Made by a program: the position numbers and the translations under genes. Of a DNA stretch of 64,000 bases, positions 17,407 to 25,775 are shown piece by piece. Every line of letters starts with the position of its first letter. Positions within the stretch are counted from its first letter, which is position 1. The notes beneath the pieces were generated by a model that was given only the letters and a program-made list of their open reading frames with translations, was not told the DNA's origin and did no database searches. This stretch comes from Actinopolyspora biskrensis (GTDB lineage Bacteria; Actinomycetota; Actinomycetes; Mycobacteriales; Pseudonocardiaceae), in contig NZ_JACBYW010000004.1 of the NCBI RefSeq assembly GCF_013408175.1, forward strand, positions 443,583 through 507,582, in the 5' to 3' direction.

Positions 17407-18132
17407 TCAGCGGATGCCCAGGTCCACGTTGGTCCTCTCGTCCCCGCGGCGCTTGTCCACCAGCTGGGAGGTCTCCGAGGGGAGCCCCGTGAGCTGCACC
17501 AGTGAGGCCCGGGCCGCGAGCACGGCCAGCAAGCCGTCCAGGACCCCGTCCGGCAGTGTCCAGTCCATAGTGGACAAAACTCGGTCGTTCCTTCCGATCC
17601 CCAGGGACTCGGCGCGGTGCCGAGCGGAACTCACCAGCTCGTCCACCGTCCGGTCGAGCAGGGCCGGGGTGTCACCGGACGCGGGGACCACGGGCGTGAA
17701 CTCGTCCCCGCGGATGCGCACCTCGGACGCGAAGTCCAGCACCCCGTCCGGCAAACCGGGCACGGACCCCCCGAGAGCGTCCAGCCCGACCGCCACGGCG
17801 GTGTCCGCCCCTTCGGCCTCGGAGATCCGGTCGCCGGGGACGAAGGCGGCTTCCGCGCCCGAAGCGGAGTCGACGACCCGGGCACCGCACCACCAGGCCC
17901 CGAGCAGGATCCCCGCCGTCTGCCAGTGCGCGGGCAGGCGCACCGCAACGGGGGTTCCCGGCTCGGCGTCGAGCTCCTCGGTCAGCCAGTTGGCGGTCTT
18001 GGCGGCCCAGTTGCCCAGGGTGGCCCCGGAAAGCTCGACCCGACCTCCGGCGGCTTCGTCGTAGTGCGTGATCAGCGGTCGCGATGCTCCGCTCGCCAGC
18101 ATCGGAGCCAGCAGCGCTTGCGTGACGCTCAT
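17407..18132 (-). CDS. TIGR03089 family protein (truncated acyl-adenylate-like)
   Basis: A 241-residue member of TIGR03089, an actinobacterial family resembling the N-terminal part of AMP-binding (adenylating) enzymes but lacking their active C-terminal part. Visible family features are ITHYDEAAGGRVELSG, LGNWAAKTANWL and RLPAHWQTAGILLGAWWCGA. The catalytic function is unknown. It is found next to LCP genes in mycolata (Rv3268 beside Rv3267, from memory), as here. The ATG at 18132 has a TAGCCT box 6 bases upstream (18139-18144), so the transcript is probably leaderless. Confidence 0.85.
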   Translation of the reverse strand: MSVTQALLAPMLASGASRPLITHYDEAAGGRVELSGATLGNWAAKTANWLTEELDAEPGTPVAVRLPAHWQTAGILLGAWWCGARVVDSASGAEAAFVPGDRISEAEGADTAVAVGLDALGGSVPGLPDGVLDFASEVRIRGDEFTPVVPASGDTPALLDRTVDELVSSARHRAESLGIGRNDRVLSTMDWTLPDGVLDGLLAVLAARASLVQLTGLPSETSQLVDKRRGDERTNVDLGIR

Positions 18133-18138
18133 GAGGGC

Positions 18139-18144
18139 AGGCTA
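18139..18144 (-). promoter_or_regulatory. -10 box of leaderless TIGR03089 gene
   Basis: TAGCCT on the minus strand lies 6 bases before the ATG at 18132, with no ribosome site between. Confidence 0.45.
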
Positions 18145-18262
18145 ACGGACGGCGTTCGCACCGGAGTGGACCAACCGCCAACCGAGGCCGGGACGCCCGC
18201 TCACGGGACCGCGCGAGGTTCCGCCGAGCGACCACCCCGAAGCCTCGAACGGAACACTCCGG

Positions 18263-19675
18263 TCAGTGGACGCAGGGAATCCCGTCCGCCGTGATCCTCT
18301 CCCGAGCGGAGTCGTTCCCGCCTGCGGCGCGGGCCCCGTCCAGCGCCAGCGACCGGTCCCCCGTCAGCCGGTGCGTGGGCTCCCCGGAGGTGTCCGGTGC
18401 GGAAGAGGTGGTTCCGGAGTCGCCCCCGCTCCCGGCGTCGCGGCCGAGCTCGGTGAAGAACCGCCGCACACGTTCCCCGTCCACGGACACGACGCTGCGC
18501 CCCTGCTCGTCCCTGGCCGTGGGGTCCCCGACCGGGATGGTCGTGAAACCGATCCGCCCCGAGGCCAGGGACTGCATCCTGCCCACGAAGTCCATCAGCT
18601 TCCAGTCGCTGTCCAGCACGACGGACTTGCGCGCGGCGTCGACGAGCCGGTTCAGCTTGGCCGTGTCCGTGAGCGTTCCGGTGGAGAGCAGCTTGTCGGC
18701 CACCGCGGCCATGAACACCTGCTGACGCACGACGCGGTCCAGATCCCCGTCGGGGAGCCCGTGCCGCTGCCGGACGAAGGCCAGCGCGTCCGCGCCGGAC
18801 ACCACTTGCGGTCCCGCGCGGAAGTCGGCCCCGGAGTCCTTGTCGCTCGTGGCGCGCCGCAGGCACACCCGAACCCCGCCCAGAGCCTTGGTGACCTCGT
18901 AGAAACCGAGCAGGTTGACCTTGGCGTAGTGATCAACCCGCACACCGGTCAACGTCTGCACGGCCTGGACCAGAGCCCGCTGGCCGGCCCGGTTCGCCCT
19001 GCCTGCTATCTCGTCCGCGGTGTAGCCGCCCTCGGCGCGCAGCTCGTCGGCCCGCTCCGCCTTCGCGAGCCCGTACACCCCGTTGATCTTCTCGGTTCCG
19101 CCGGAGCGGCTGATGGCCGTGTCCCGTGGAATGGACACCGCCGTGGCCTCGCTCCCGTCGTCGGGGATCCGAACCAGGATGATCGTGTCCGTGTTGAGAC
19201 CGCTGGTGGATTCCGTGCGCAGGAGCTCGAGCACCTCGGGCGGCAGCGGGTCGCCCTGTGCGTCGGTCCTGCTGTCGCTGCCCACGAGCAGGATGTCGTT
19301 CGCCGTGTCCTCGGGAACGCTGCCGGTGACGTCCCCACTGAGCACGTCCGTCGTGCTCATCCCGCTCCGGAAGAACTGCACCGCGCTCCAGCTCGCTGCG
19401 GTGAACGCCAGCGTCACGACCGACACCAGCACGAGCAGGCAGCGCAGGGTGATCCGCGCAGCGCGCCGCGCGGTCCCTCTTCGTCCGCGGAGGGGCTCCC
19501 GCTCCGGAACGGCGTCCTCCCGCGGGGGAGCGGCCCCCGGAGTCGCCGGGGAGGTTCGTTCCGCGCCCGACGTTCCCGCGGAACTCGTCCCCTCCTCCGG
19601 GCCGGTCTCCTCCGGGCGGTCCGCTCGCTCGCGCGGGCCCTCCGGAGGCGGGACCTGTTCGTCGGGCTCGTCCAC
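18263..19675 (-). CDS. LCP (LytR-CpsA-Psr) family wall-polymer ligase
   Basis: A 470-residue membrane enzyme expected to transfer a lipid-linked glycan such as arabinogalactan to peptidoglycan. A disordered Pro/Glu/Arg-rich cytoplasmic start of about 85 residues is followed by one TM helix (LRCLLVLVSVVTLAFTAA) and the LCP domain: ILLVGSDSRTD, TIILVRIPDDG, AVSIPRDT, HYAKVNLLGF and FVRQRHGLPDGDLDRVVRQQ carry the Asp/Arg residues that bind the pyrophosphate lipid. The GTG at 19675 follows AAGGAGG; an upstream TTG at 19783 has no ribosome site. The tail ends in ITADGIPCVH, shared with the next LCP protein. It lacks a LytR_C domain. Confidence 0.9.
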   Translation of the reverse strand: MDEPDEQVPPPEGPRERADRPEETGPEEGTSSAGTSGAERTSPATPGAAPPREDAVPEREPLRGRRGTARRAARITLRCLLVLVSVVTLAFTAASWSAVQFFRSGMSTTDVLSGDVTGSVPEDTANDILLVGSDSRTDAQGDPLPPEVLELLRTESTSGLNTDTIILVRIPDDGSEATAVSIPRDTAISRSGGTEKINGVYGLAKAERADELRAEGGYTADEIAGRANRAGQRALVQAVQTLTGVRVDHYAKVNLLGFYEVTKALGGVRVCLRRATSDKDSGADFRAGPQVVSGADALAFVRQRHGLPDGDLDRVVRQQVFMAAVADKLLSTGTLTDTAKLNRLVDAARKSVVLDSDWKLMDFVGRMQSLASGRIGFTTIPVGDPTARDEQGRSVVSVDGERVRRFFTELGRDAGSGGDSGTTSSAPDTSGEPTHRLTGDRSLALDGARAAGGNDSARERITADGIPCVH

Positions 19676-19940
19676 GTGGTCCTCCTTCGGCCCGGCCTGT
19701 CGGACGGTGTCGTCGGGTGCCGAACCGGGCGCTCCCGAGCGGACATCGCGTCCCGGCTCGTTCGGAAGATCGACTCGGACCAAACACTAACGTCCGCGCT
19801 CCGCCCTTCCGCGGAACTCACCCGGTTCGGGGATGTCTCTCCCGGGGGCTCTCCCGGCGCGCCGACGACCGGCGTGGTCGTTCGGCACCGGGAGCGCCGG
19901 AGGCCCCGAGCGAGCCGTCACCCCGGACGGGAAGCCCCGG

Positions 19941-21707
19941 TCAGTTCACGCAGGGGACACCGTCGGCCGTGATCGGGCCCTCCTCACTTCCCCCCGACGA
20001 GCTCTGAGCGGGAACCGTTTGAGCCGAACCGTCGAGCCGCAGCCCCCCGTCCCCGCTGAAGTTCCGCGCGCCGGGGCCCTCGTAGTCGTCGCCCAGATAG
20101 ACCGAGATGGCACCGGTCTCGGTGCTGCCGCCCCGCTCCACAGCGATTCCCCCGAGGTCTTCCGCGGCCAGCTCGGCGGCCTTCTCGTTGCCCGAGGAGT
20201 AGCGGACCACCGAGCGCTTCATGTCCTGCTCGGCGTTGGCCGCCTCACCGCTGTCGAAGCCGGCCTCGGCCAGGTTCTCGCGGACGCGCCCCGCGAGTCC
20301 GGAGACTCCGGAGGCGTTGTAGACGTCGACCTCGGTCTCGGAGCGCAGCTCTTCGGCCCGTTCCTGCTCGCGCTGGGCCTGCTCACGCTCCTCCGGAGGA
20401 AGCAGGATGTTGTCCACGAACTGCTTGACCTCGGACGGGTCGGCCTCCAGCCCGGAACTGGGGCCGGCCATCTTCACCGGGATCGTGTCGAACTTGATGT
20501 TGCCCGCGGCCATGCCCTGCATCTGCTGCGCGAACGAGGTCACGTCCCAGCCCTTGTCCAGCGTGATCGAGTCCTGCATCGCGTTCATCAGGTCCGACAG
20601 CTTGGCCGGGTTGCCGAGCATGTTCGCCGAGAGCATCTTCCTGGCCAGGCCGGACATGAACACCTGCTGGCGCACGATGCGGTCGAGGTCGTTGCGGGGG
20701 AGCCCGTGTCGCTGCCGGACGAAGGCCAGCGCGTCTCCCTTGGAGATGGTCTGCTTTCCGGCCGGGAAGTCGGCCCCCGATTTCGGGTCGTCCACCGGGT
20801 TCTTCAGGCAGACCTCGACTCCACCCACGACTTTGGTGAGCTTGTAGAAGCCGAGCAGGTTGACCTCCGCGTAGTGCTCGATGGTGAGCCCGGCGAAGTC
20901 CTCGATCGTGTCCATCAGGAACTGCTGTCCGGCCGCCGTGGATTCCTTGGCCAGCCTTTTCTCGTCGGTGACGCCCTGGGCCCTGAGCTCCTCCAGCTTG
21001 GCGACCCTCTTGTTGTTCAGAGCCGAGTTCAGCTTGTTCTCACCGAACCGGCCCATGTCGACCATGGTGTCCCTCGGGAAGGAGACGGCCCGCGCCCGTG
21101 ACCCGTCGTTGGGGATGCGCAGCAGGATCATGGTGTCGGTGAGATGACCGCCCCCCTCGCTGGCCCGGAGCTTCTTCAAGATCTCGTCGGGCAGCGGGTT
21201 GCCCTGCGCGTCCGTTCGGCTGTCCTGGCCGACCAGCAGGATGTCGGTGACCCCGTCCTCGGCGTCCTGGGCGTTGTCGATCGTGAGGTGGCCGCTCACG
21301 CTCGAGTTGAAGCCGCGCAGGGTCCCCCAGGCGTATCCGGTGGAGGCCAGCACGATCACCGAGAGCAGCGCGACGCACAACTGGGTGACCCGCAGCGTCC
21401 CGCGACCCCGGCGGGCGGGCGGCTGGGATCGACGGCGTTCACCGGACCAGGTGTCATCGGGAGGAGGAACGCCCCCGGAGTCCCTGCGCGAACCGCGTCG
21501 TTGTTCGCGCTGACTCCCCCGCGCCCCTTCCCGGGGGGGCTGCTGCCCCGGCTGCCGTGTTCCGCCCCGCTCGCCTCGTCTGCCCGGTTCGAGAGGCCGC
21601 GGCCCGTTGCCCCCGCGGGCGGACTGGGACTGGTCGTGGGGCCGCCTGGATTCGGGCCTTCCGGATTGCCCGTGTGGGCCACCTGGTCGTCGCGGCCGGT
21701 TGTCCAC
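19941..21707 (-). CDS. LCP family wall-polymer ligase with LytR_C domain
   Basis: A 588-residue paralogue of the gene downstream. A very basic, Gln/Arg/Pro-rich cytoplasmic region of about 105 residues precedes one TM helix (LCVALLSVIVLASTGYAW). The LCP domain shows ILLVGQDSRTD, MILLRIPNDG, AVSFPRDT, HYAEVNLLGF and FVRQRHGLPRNDLDRIVRQQ. A LytR_C domain follows (VDVYNASGVSGLAGRVRENL, DMKRSVVRYSSG). The end ITADGVPCVN matches the paralogue. The GTG at 21707 has AAGGAGGA at ideal spacing. It is divergent from rmlB across a 269-base AT-richer control region, so sugar activation and polymer attachment may be regulated together. Confidence 0.9.
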   Translation of the reverse strand: MDNRPRRPGGPHGQSGRPESRRPHDQSQSARGGNGPRPLEPGRRGERGGTRQPGQQPPREGARGSQREQRRGSRRDSGGVPPPDDTWSGERRRSQPPARRGRGTLRVTQLCVALLSVIVLASTGYAWGTLRGFNSSVSGHLTIDNAQDAEDGVTDILLVGQDSRTDAQGNPLPDEILKKLRASEGGGHLTDTMILLRIPNDGSRARAVSFPRDTMVDMGRFGENKLNSALNNKRVAKLEELRAQGVTDEKRLAKESTAAGQQFLMDTIEDFAGLTIEHYAEVNLLGFYKLTKVVGGVEVCLKNPVDDPKSGADFPAGKQTISKGDALAFVRQRHGLPRNDLDRIVRQQVFMSGLARKMLSANMLGNPAKLSDLMNAMQDSITLDKGWDVTSFAQQMQGMAAGNIKFDTIPVKMAGPSSGLEADPSEVKQFVDNILLPPEEREQAQREQERAEELRSETEVDVYNASGVSGLAGRVRENLAEAGFDSGEAANAEQDMKRSVVRYSSGNEKAAELAAEDLGGIAVERGGSTETGAISVYLGDDYEGPGARNFSGDGGLRLDGSAQTVPAQSSSGGSEEGPITADGVPCVN

Positions 21708-21976
21708 GCCGGTTCCTCCTTGGGTGCCTAGCGAGCCGGGGGGTCTCGGGAGAGGTCGTGTCTTCCTCTGGGAGCAGGTTAACTCTGATCACGGAAACGC
21801 GTTGTGTGTATGGGGCCAGACAGGCGTCATTACCCTTTCAGGGGACGTGTTTCGTTTACGTTGGGTTGCGTAGCGGTCGGAGTTTCCCCCGAAGCGCATG
21901 GCAGACTTCCCGGGACTGCCACGCGCGGTCGATTCCGGACCGTTCGCGGAGGAAGCACGGCGACAGGGAAGGTGCG

Positions 21977-22966
21977 ATGAAGGTCCTCGTTACCGGTGGA
22001 GCCGGTTTCATCGGTTCTCACTACGTGCGGCAGCTGCTCGGCGGGCACTACCCCGCCTTCGACGGCGCCGAGGTCGTGGTGCTGGACAAGCTCACCTACG
22101 CGGGCAACGTCGCCAACCTGGCCGAGGTGGCCGAGCATCCGCGGCTGCGCGTGGTCCGGGGAGACGTCCGCGACGCCGAACTGCTCGCCGAGCTGGTGCC
22201 GGGAACCGACGTGGTGGTGCACTTCGCCGCGGAATCCCACGTGGATCGCTCGATCGCCGGAGCCTCCGACTTCGTGCTCACCAACGTGGTCGGCACCGAC
22301 GCGCTGCTGCAGGCGTCCCTCTCCGCCGGGGTGAGCCGCTTCGTGCACGTGTCCACCGACGAGGTGTACGGCTCCATCGACGAGGGCTCGTGGTCCGAGG
22401 AGAACCCGCTGGAGCCGAACTCGCCGTACTCGGCCTCCAAAGCCGGCTCGGACCTGCTCGCGCGGGCGTACCACCGCACCCACGGTCTGCCGGTGTGCGT
22501 CACCCGGTGCTCCAACAACTACGGCCCCTATCAGCATCCCGAGAAAATGATCCCGCTGTTCGTGACCAATCTGCTCGACGGCAAGCAGGTCCCGCTCTAC
22601 GGCGACGGCACGAACGTGCGGGACTGGCTGCACGTGACCGATCATTGTCGCGGTATTCAGCTGGTCGCCCAATCCGGCACGCCGGGCGAGGTGTACAACA
22701 TAGGCGGGGGGACCGAACTCACCAACTCGGAGCTGACGGCCAGGCTGCTGCGGGCCACGGGGACGGACTGGTCGATGGTCCGTCCGGTCACCGACCGCAA
22801 GGGCCACGATCGCCGCTACTCGCTCCGGCACGACAAGATCCGGGAGGAGCTCGGATACAGGCCTGCGGTCGGCCTGGAGGAGGGGCTGGCCGATACGGTC
22901 CGCTGGTACCGGGAGAACCGCTCCTGGTGGCAGCCGCTCAAATTCCACGAAGGGGCCTCCGCATGA
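21977..22966 (+). CDS. rmlB: dTDP-glucose 4,6-dehydratase
   Basis: A 329-residue short-chain dehydrogenase of the RmlB type: it converts dTDP-glucose to dTDP-4-keto-6-deoxyglucose on the way to dTDP-L-rhamnose. The NAD site GGAGFIGSHYV is at residues 7-17, STDEVYG near 126-132, and the YSASK catalytic pair near 152-156. The motif NNYGPYQHPEKMIPLF is typical for RmlB. The ATG follows GGGAAGG. It overlaps rmlD by 4 bases (ATGA), so the two are coupled. Confidence 0.95.
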   Translation: MKVLVTGGAGFIGSHYVRQLLGGHYPAFDGAEVVVLDKLTYAGNVANLAEVAEHPRLRVVRGDVRDAELLAELVPGTDVVVHFAAESHVDRSIAGASDFVLTNVVGTDALLQASLSAGVSRFVHVSTDEVYGSIDEGSWSEENPLEPNSPYSASKAGSDLLARAYHRTHGLPVCVTRCSNNYGPYQHPEKMIPLFVTNLLDGKQVPLYGDGTNVRDWLHVTDHCRGIQLVAQSGTPGEVYNIGGGTELTNSELTARLLRATGTDWSMVRPVTDRKGHDRRYSLRHDKIREELGYRPAVGLEEGLADTVRWYRENRSWWQPLKFHEGASA

Positions 22967-23880
22967 CTCCACCCGCGCTGTTGATCCCGGGAGGACGTGG
23001 CCAGCTCGGCTCCGAGCTGGTCGGGCTGCGCGGGAAGAGGCGCGACGGCCTCGTGCACGCCCCCGGATCGGGTGAGCTCGACATCACCGACGAGGAGGCG
23101 TTGAACGACGCCGTCGACTCCTTCACGGACGCGGCGAGTGACGCGGGCATGAGGCCGGTGGTGGTCAACCTCGCCGCCTACACCGCCGTCGACGCGGCCG
23201 AGTCCGACCGGGCAACGGCCGAACGGGTGAACACGAGGGGCCCGGCCGACCTGGCCCGGATCTGCCGGAACCGCGGAGTTCCGCTGCTGCACGTCTCGAC
23301 CGACTACGTCTTCTCCGGAGACGCGACCGAGCCGTACGAGCCCGAGGACGAGGTCGGCCCGCGCAGCGTTTACGGGCGGACGAAACTGGACGGCGAACGG
23401 GCCGTTCTCGAGAACCATCCGCGCGCCTGGGTGGTACGCACGGCCTGGGTCTACGGTGCTGCCGGGGCGAACTTCGTGAGCGCCATGGCCGGACTGGCTG
23501 CCGAGCGTGAAACGGTCTCCGTGGCCGCGGACCAGTTCGGCTCCCCGACGTGGGCCGCCGACCTGGCCGGGGGGCTGCTCGAACTGGCCGAGTCGGTGGC
23601 GCGGCGCGACGAACCGGCGCGGCGGGTGCTGCACTGCACGAACAGCGGATCGACGAGCCGGTACGAGTTCGCCAGGGCGGTGTTCGGTGAGCTGGGGGTC
23701 GACCCCGACCGGGTGCGGGCCGCCTCCACCGCCGATGTCCCGCGGCCCGCTCCGCGGCCGGCCTTCTCGGTGCTCTCGGACCGGCGGTGGACCGAGAGCG
23801 GGCTCACCGGGCTGCGCCCGTGGCGCGCGGCGCTGAGCGCGGCCTTCGCCACGCACGGCACCTCCTGGGCGGCTCGCTGA
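22963..23880 (+). CDS. rmlD: dTDP-4-dehydrorhamnose reductase
   Basis: A 305-residue RmlD-type reductase giving dTDP-L-rhamnose, the donor for the wall linker rhamnosyltransferase WbbL. Residues 9-15 GGRGQLG bind the cofactor; NLAAYTAVDAAESD, VSTDYVFSGD and VYGRTKLDGE (with the YxxxK pair) are present, and WVYGAAGANFV follows. It is translationally coupled to rmlB. In M. tuberculosis rmlD is adjacent to wbbL (from memory), whereas here about 9 kb of glycosyltransferase genes separate them. Confidence 0.95.
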   Translation: MTPPALLIPGGRGQLGSELVGLRGKRRDGLVHAPGSGELDITDEEALNDAVDSFTDAASDAGMRPVVVNLAAYTAVDAAESDRATAERVNTRGPADLARICRNRGVPLLHVSTDYVFSGDATEPYEPEDEVGPRSVYGRTKLDGERAVLENHPRAWVVRTAWVYGAAGANFVSAMAGLAAERETVSVAADQFGSPTWAADLAGGLLELAESVARRDEPARRVLHCTNSGSTSRYEFARAVFGELGVDPDRVRAASTADVPRPAPRPAFSVLSDRRWTESGLTGLRPWRAALSAAFATHGTSWAAR

Positions 23881-23963
23881 CCCCGGGGCCCACGCGAAAC
23901 GTTCCCAGCGGAGGCGCCCTTACCCGACCCGCCAGGCGAACCAACCCGCGGACTCGCCGAATC

Positions 23964-24506
23964 TCACGCGAACGGCGTACCGAGACGCAGCACCCCTGGA
24001 AGTGCCGCGATCAGGCAGAAGCGCGTGAAGCGGCCCACCACCGCGGCGGGCAGCCACGCAGCGAGCGGCGCCGAGAGCAGCCCGGCCGCCAGCACGACGG
24101 CCGCGAACGGGGGAACCCCGGCCACGCCGCTGAGCAGCACCAGCCCCGCGCCGGCCAGTGGTCGCCGCACGCACAGCTCGTGAAGCCGGTGCGGCCACTG
24201 CCAGCGGGGGCTTCCCCCGTCACGCCGCAGCAGCCGCGGCAGCCGCACCACCCCACGCGCCCCCAGGTAGTGCACCGCCTTGCCCAGCAGTTGTCCCGCG
24301 GCTGCCGCGGGGCCCAGGGTCCACCAGGGCAGACCGGACTGCGCGAGGGCCACGGCGACCAGATACACCTCGGCGCTGAACACCGGAACCACGGCCGTGG
24401 CCACGCTCATGGTGAACACGCTGAGGATCCAGAGCACCGAACCTCCGAGCGACGGCTTCCTTGCTTCGGAGAACGGCGCGGGCACCGGAGGTGCCCGCGC
24501 GCTCAC
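23964..24506 (-). CDS. Small DedA/VTT-like membrane protein
   Basis: A 180-residue membrane protein with four to five hydrophobic stretches (SVLWILSVFTMSVATAVVPV, FSAEVYLVAVALAQSG, LAGAGLVLLSGVAGVPPFAA, VVLAAGLLSAPLAAWLPAAV). The order, with SGVAGVPPFA late in the protein and Glu in FSAEVYLVA, resembles small actinobacterial SNARE-associated/VTT-domain proteins. The GTG at 24506 is only the first start in frame; a start nearer the first helix is possible. It lies convergent to rmlD and alone. Confidence 0.6.
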   Translation of the reverse strand: MSARAPPVPAPFSEARKPSLGGSVLWILSVFTMSVATAVVPVFSAEVYLVAVALAQSGLPWWTLGPAAAAGQLLGKAVHYLGARGVVRLPRLLRRDGGSPRWQWPHRLHELCVRRPLAGAGLVLLSGVAGVPPFAAVVLAAGLLSAPLAAWLPAAVVGRFTRFCLIAALPGVLRLGTPFA

Positions 24507-24608
24507 CCGGGGTGATCGTATCCCCGGATCGCCGGATCGTGGTCCGGTTCCGCGTGGAATCCGTCCGGAGCCGTGCGCTCGGGTGGACCGGGGCGGTGCC
24601 CGAGCGGG

Positions 24609-25688
24609 TCACTCGCCCGCCAGAGCCAGCCGGTAGGCCCGCAGGGTGGCTTCGGCGCAACCTCGCCACGTGAATCCGGCGGCGTGTTCCCGCGCCCGCC
24701 GCCGGACGTCCCGGTCGGCGGCGGAGCCCACGGCCCGATGCAGCGCCGCGCGCAGCGCGGAACCGTCACCGTGGGCGGCCAGCAGCGCGTGTCCGGCGGT
24801 GACTTCACGCAGGGCGGGGATGTCGCTGCACACCACGGGAACGCCCGCCGCCATCGCTTCCAGCGCGGGCAGCCCGAACCCCTCGTCCCGCGAGGGCAGC
24901 ACCAGCGCTCCGGCTCCGGCCACGACACGACGCAGCACGTGTTCGGGCAGGTATCCGGTGCGTACCACGGTCCCCCCGCCGGGGAGGCGAGTTTCCGGAA
25001 CCGCCCGTCCGGGGCCCGCGGTCACCAGCGGGGGAAGTCGCGCGTCGACGGCCCCGGCCAGGGTGGACAGACCCTTGCGTGGTCCCCCGTCCCCGACGAA
25101 GAGCAGGTACTCGCGAGGAAGCCCGTACTCCCGGCGCAGCGCCTCGTCCGGAGGTGGGGCCTCGAACCACTCGCGATCGACTCCGAGCGGGGTGACCACG
25201 ATCCTCCGCCGGTCGAGGTCGAACCGCTCGGCGACCCTGGCCGCCACGGCCTCGGTGGGGGTGCACACCACGGAGGAGCGGCGCACGGAGCGCTCGGTCA
25301 ACCGCGCCCGGGAGTTCCCGCCGCCTCCGTCCACGGCGTCCAGAAAGTCGAGGTCGTGCACGGTCAGCACCCCGGGAACGCGCCCGGAGGGGGGCTGCAC
25401 GAAGTTCGTCCCGTGCACGAGATCCGCTTTCTTCGTCAACAGCTCGACCGGGGGGAACTCAGAGAACGCCCAGCAGGAGTGCAGCAGCCGCGCCGGCGCG
25501 GGCACGCCGCGGGCACCGGTTCCCTCCGGGGCGAGCCGGCGCAGCTCGCGCCATCCGCGCGTGGTCAGCCCGAGCAGCCGCGGACGGCACTCCGGCGCGG
25601 CCCCCAGCTCCGCGGCCAGCCGCGCCGTGTAGCGCCCTATCCCGGTGCGGCGCCCCAGCAGCGGGGTTCCGTCCAACACCACGCGCAT
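24609..25688 (-). CDS. GT4 family glycosyltransferase
   Basis: A 359-residue GT-B fold, GT4-type glycosyltransferase. The N-terminal acceptor half begins RVVLDGTPLLGRRTGIGRY; the donor half carries YLLFVGDGGPRKGLSTL and the family signature DEGFGLPALEAMAAGVPVV, where Glu contacts the sugar nucleotide. I choose ATG 25688, where homology begins and GGAGG lies 11 bases upstream; ATG 25718 is also possible. It follows the GT2-GT4 fusion gene on the same strand after an 85-base gap that holds a dispersed repeat. The sugar is not deducible, though mannose or rhamnose is likely from context. Confidence 0.85.
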   Translation of the reverse strand: MRVVLDGTPLLGRRTGIGRYTARLAAELGAAPECRPRLLGLTTRGWRELRRLAPEGTGARGVPAPARLLHSCWAFSEFPPVELLTKKADLVHGTNFVQPPSGRVPGVLTVHDLDFLDAVDGGGGNSRARLTERSVRRSSVVCTPTEAVAARVAERFDLDRRRIVVTPLGVDREWFEAPPPDEALRREYGLPREYLLFVGDGGPRKGLSTLAGAVDARLPPLVTAGPGRAVPETRLPGGGTVVRTGYLPEHVLRRVVAGAGALVLPSRDEGFGLPALEAMAAGVPVVCSDIPALREVTAGHALLAAHGDGSALRAALHRAVGSAADRDVRRRAREHAAGFTWRGCAEATLRAYRLALAGE

Positions 25689-25724
25689 CTCACTGAAGTC
25701 CTCCGTTCGGTTCGTCATGGGAGT

Positions 25725-25775
25725 CCCTCGGCGGACCCTCTCGCGGTCTCGTGAGCGGGAGCCCCGACATCGGTC
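25725..25775. repeat. Dispersed GC-rich intergenic element
   Basis: GGCGGACCCTCTCGCGG followed by TCTCGTGAGCGGGAG and CCCCGACATCGG. The same order of blocks is seen at 3640-3690, and diverged forms at 3995-4048 and 8303-8345. It can fold through the GGTCTC/GGGAGCC arms. Confidence 0.5.
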
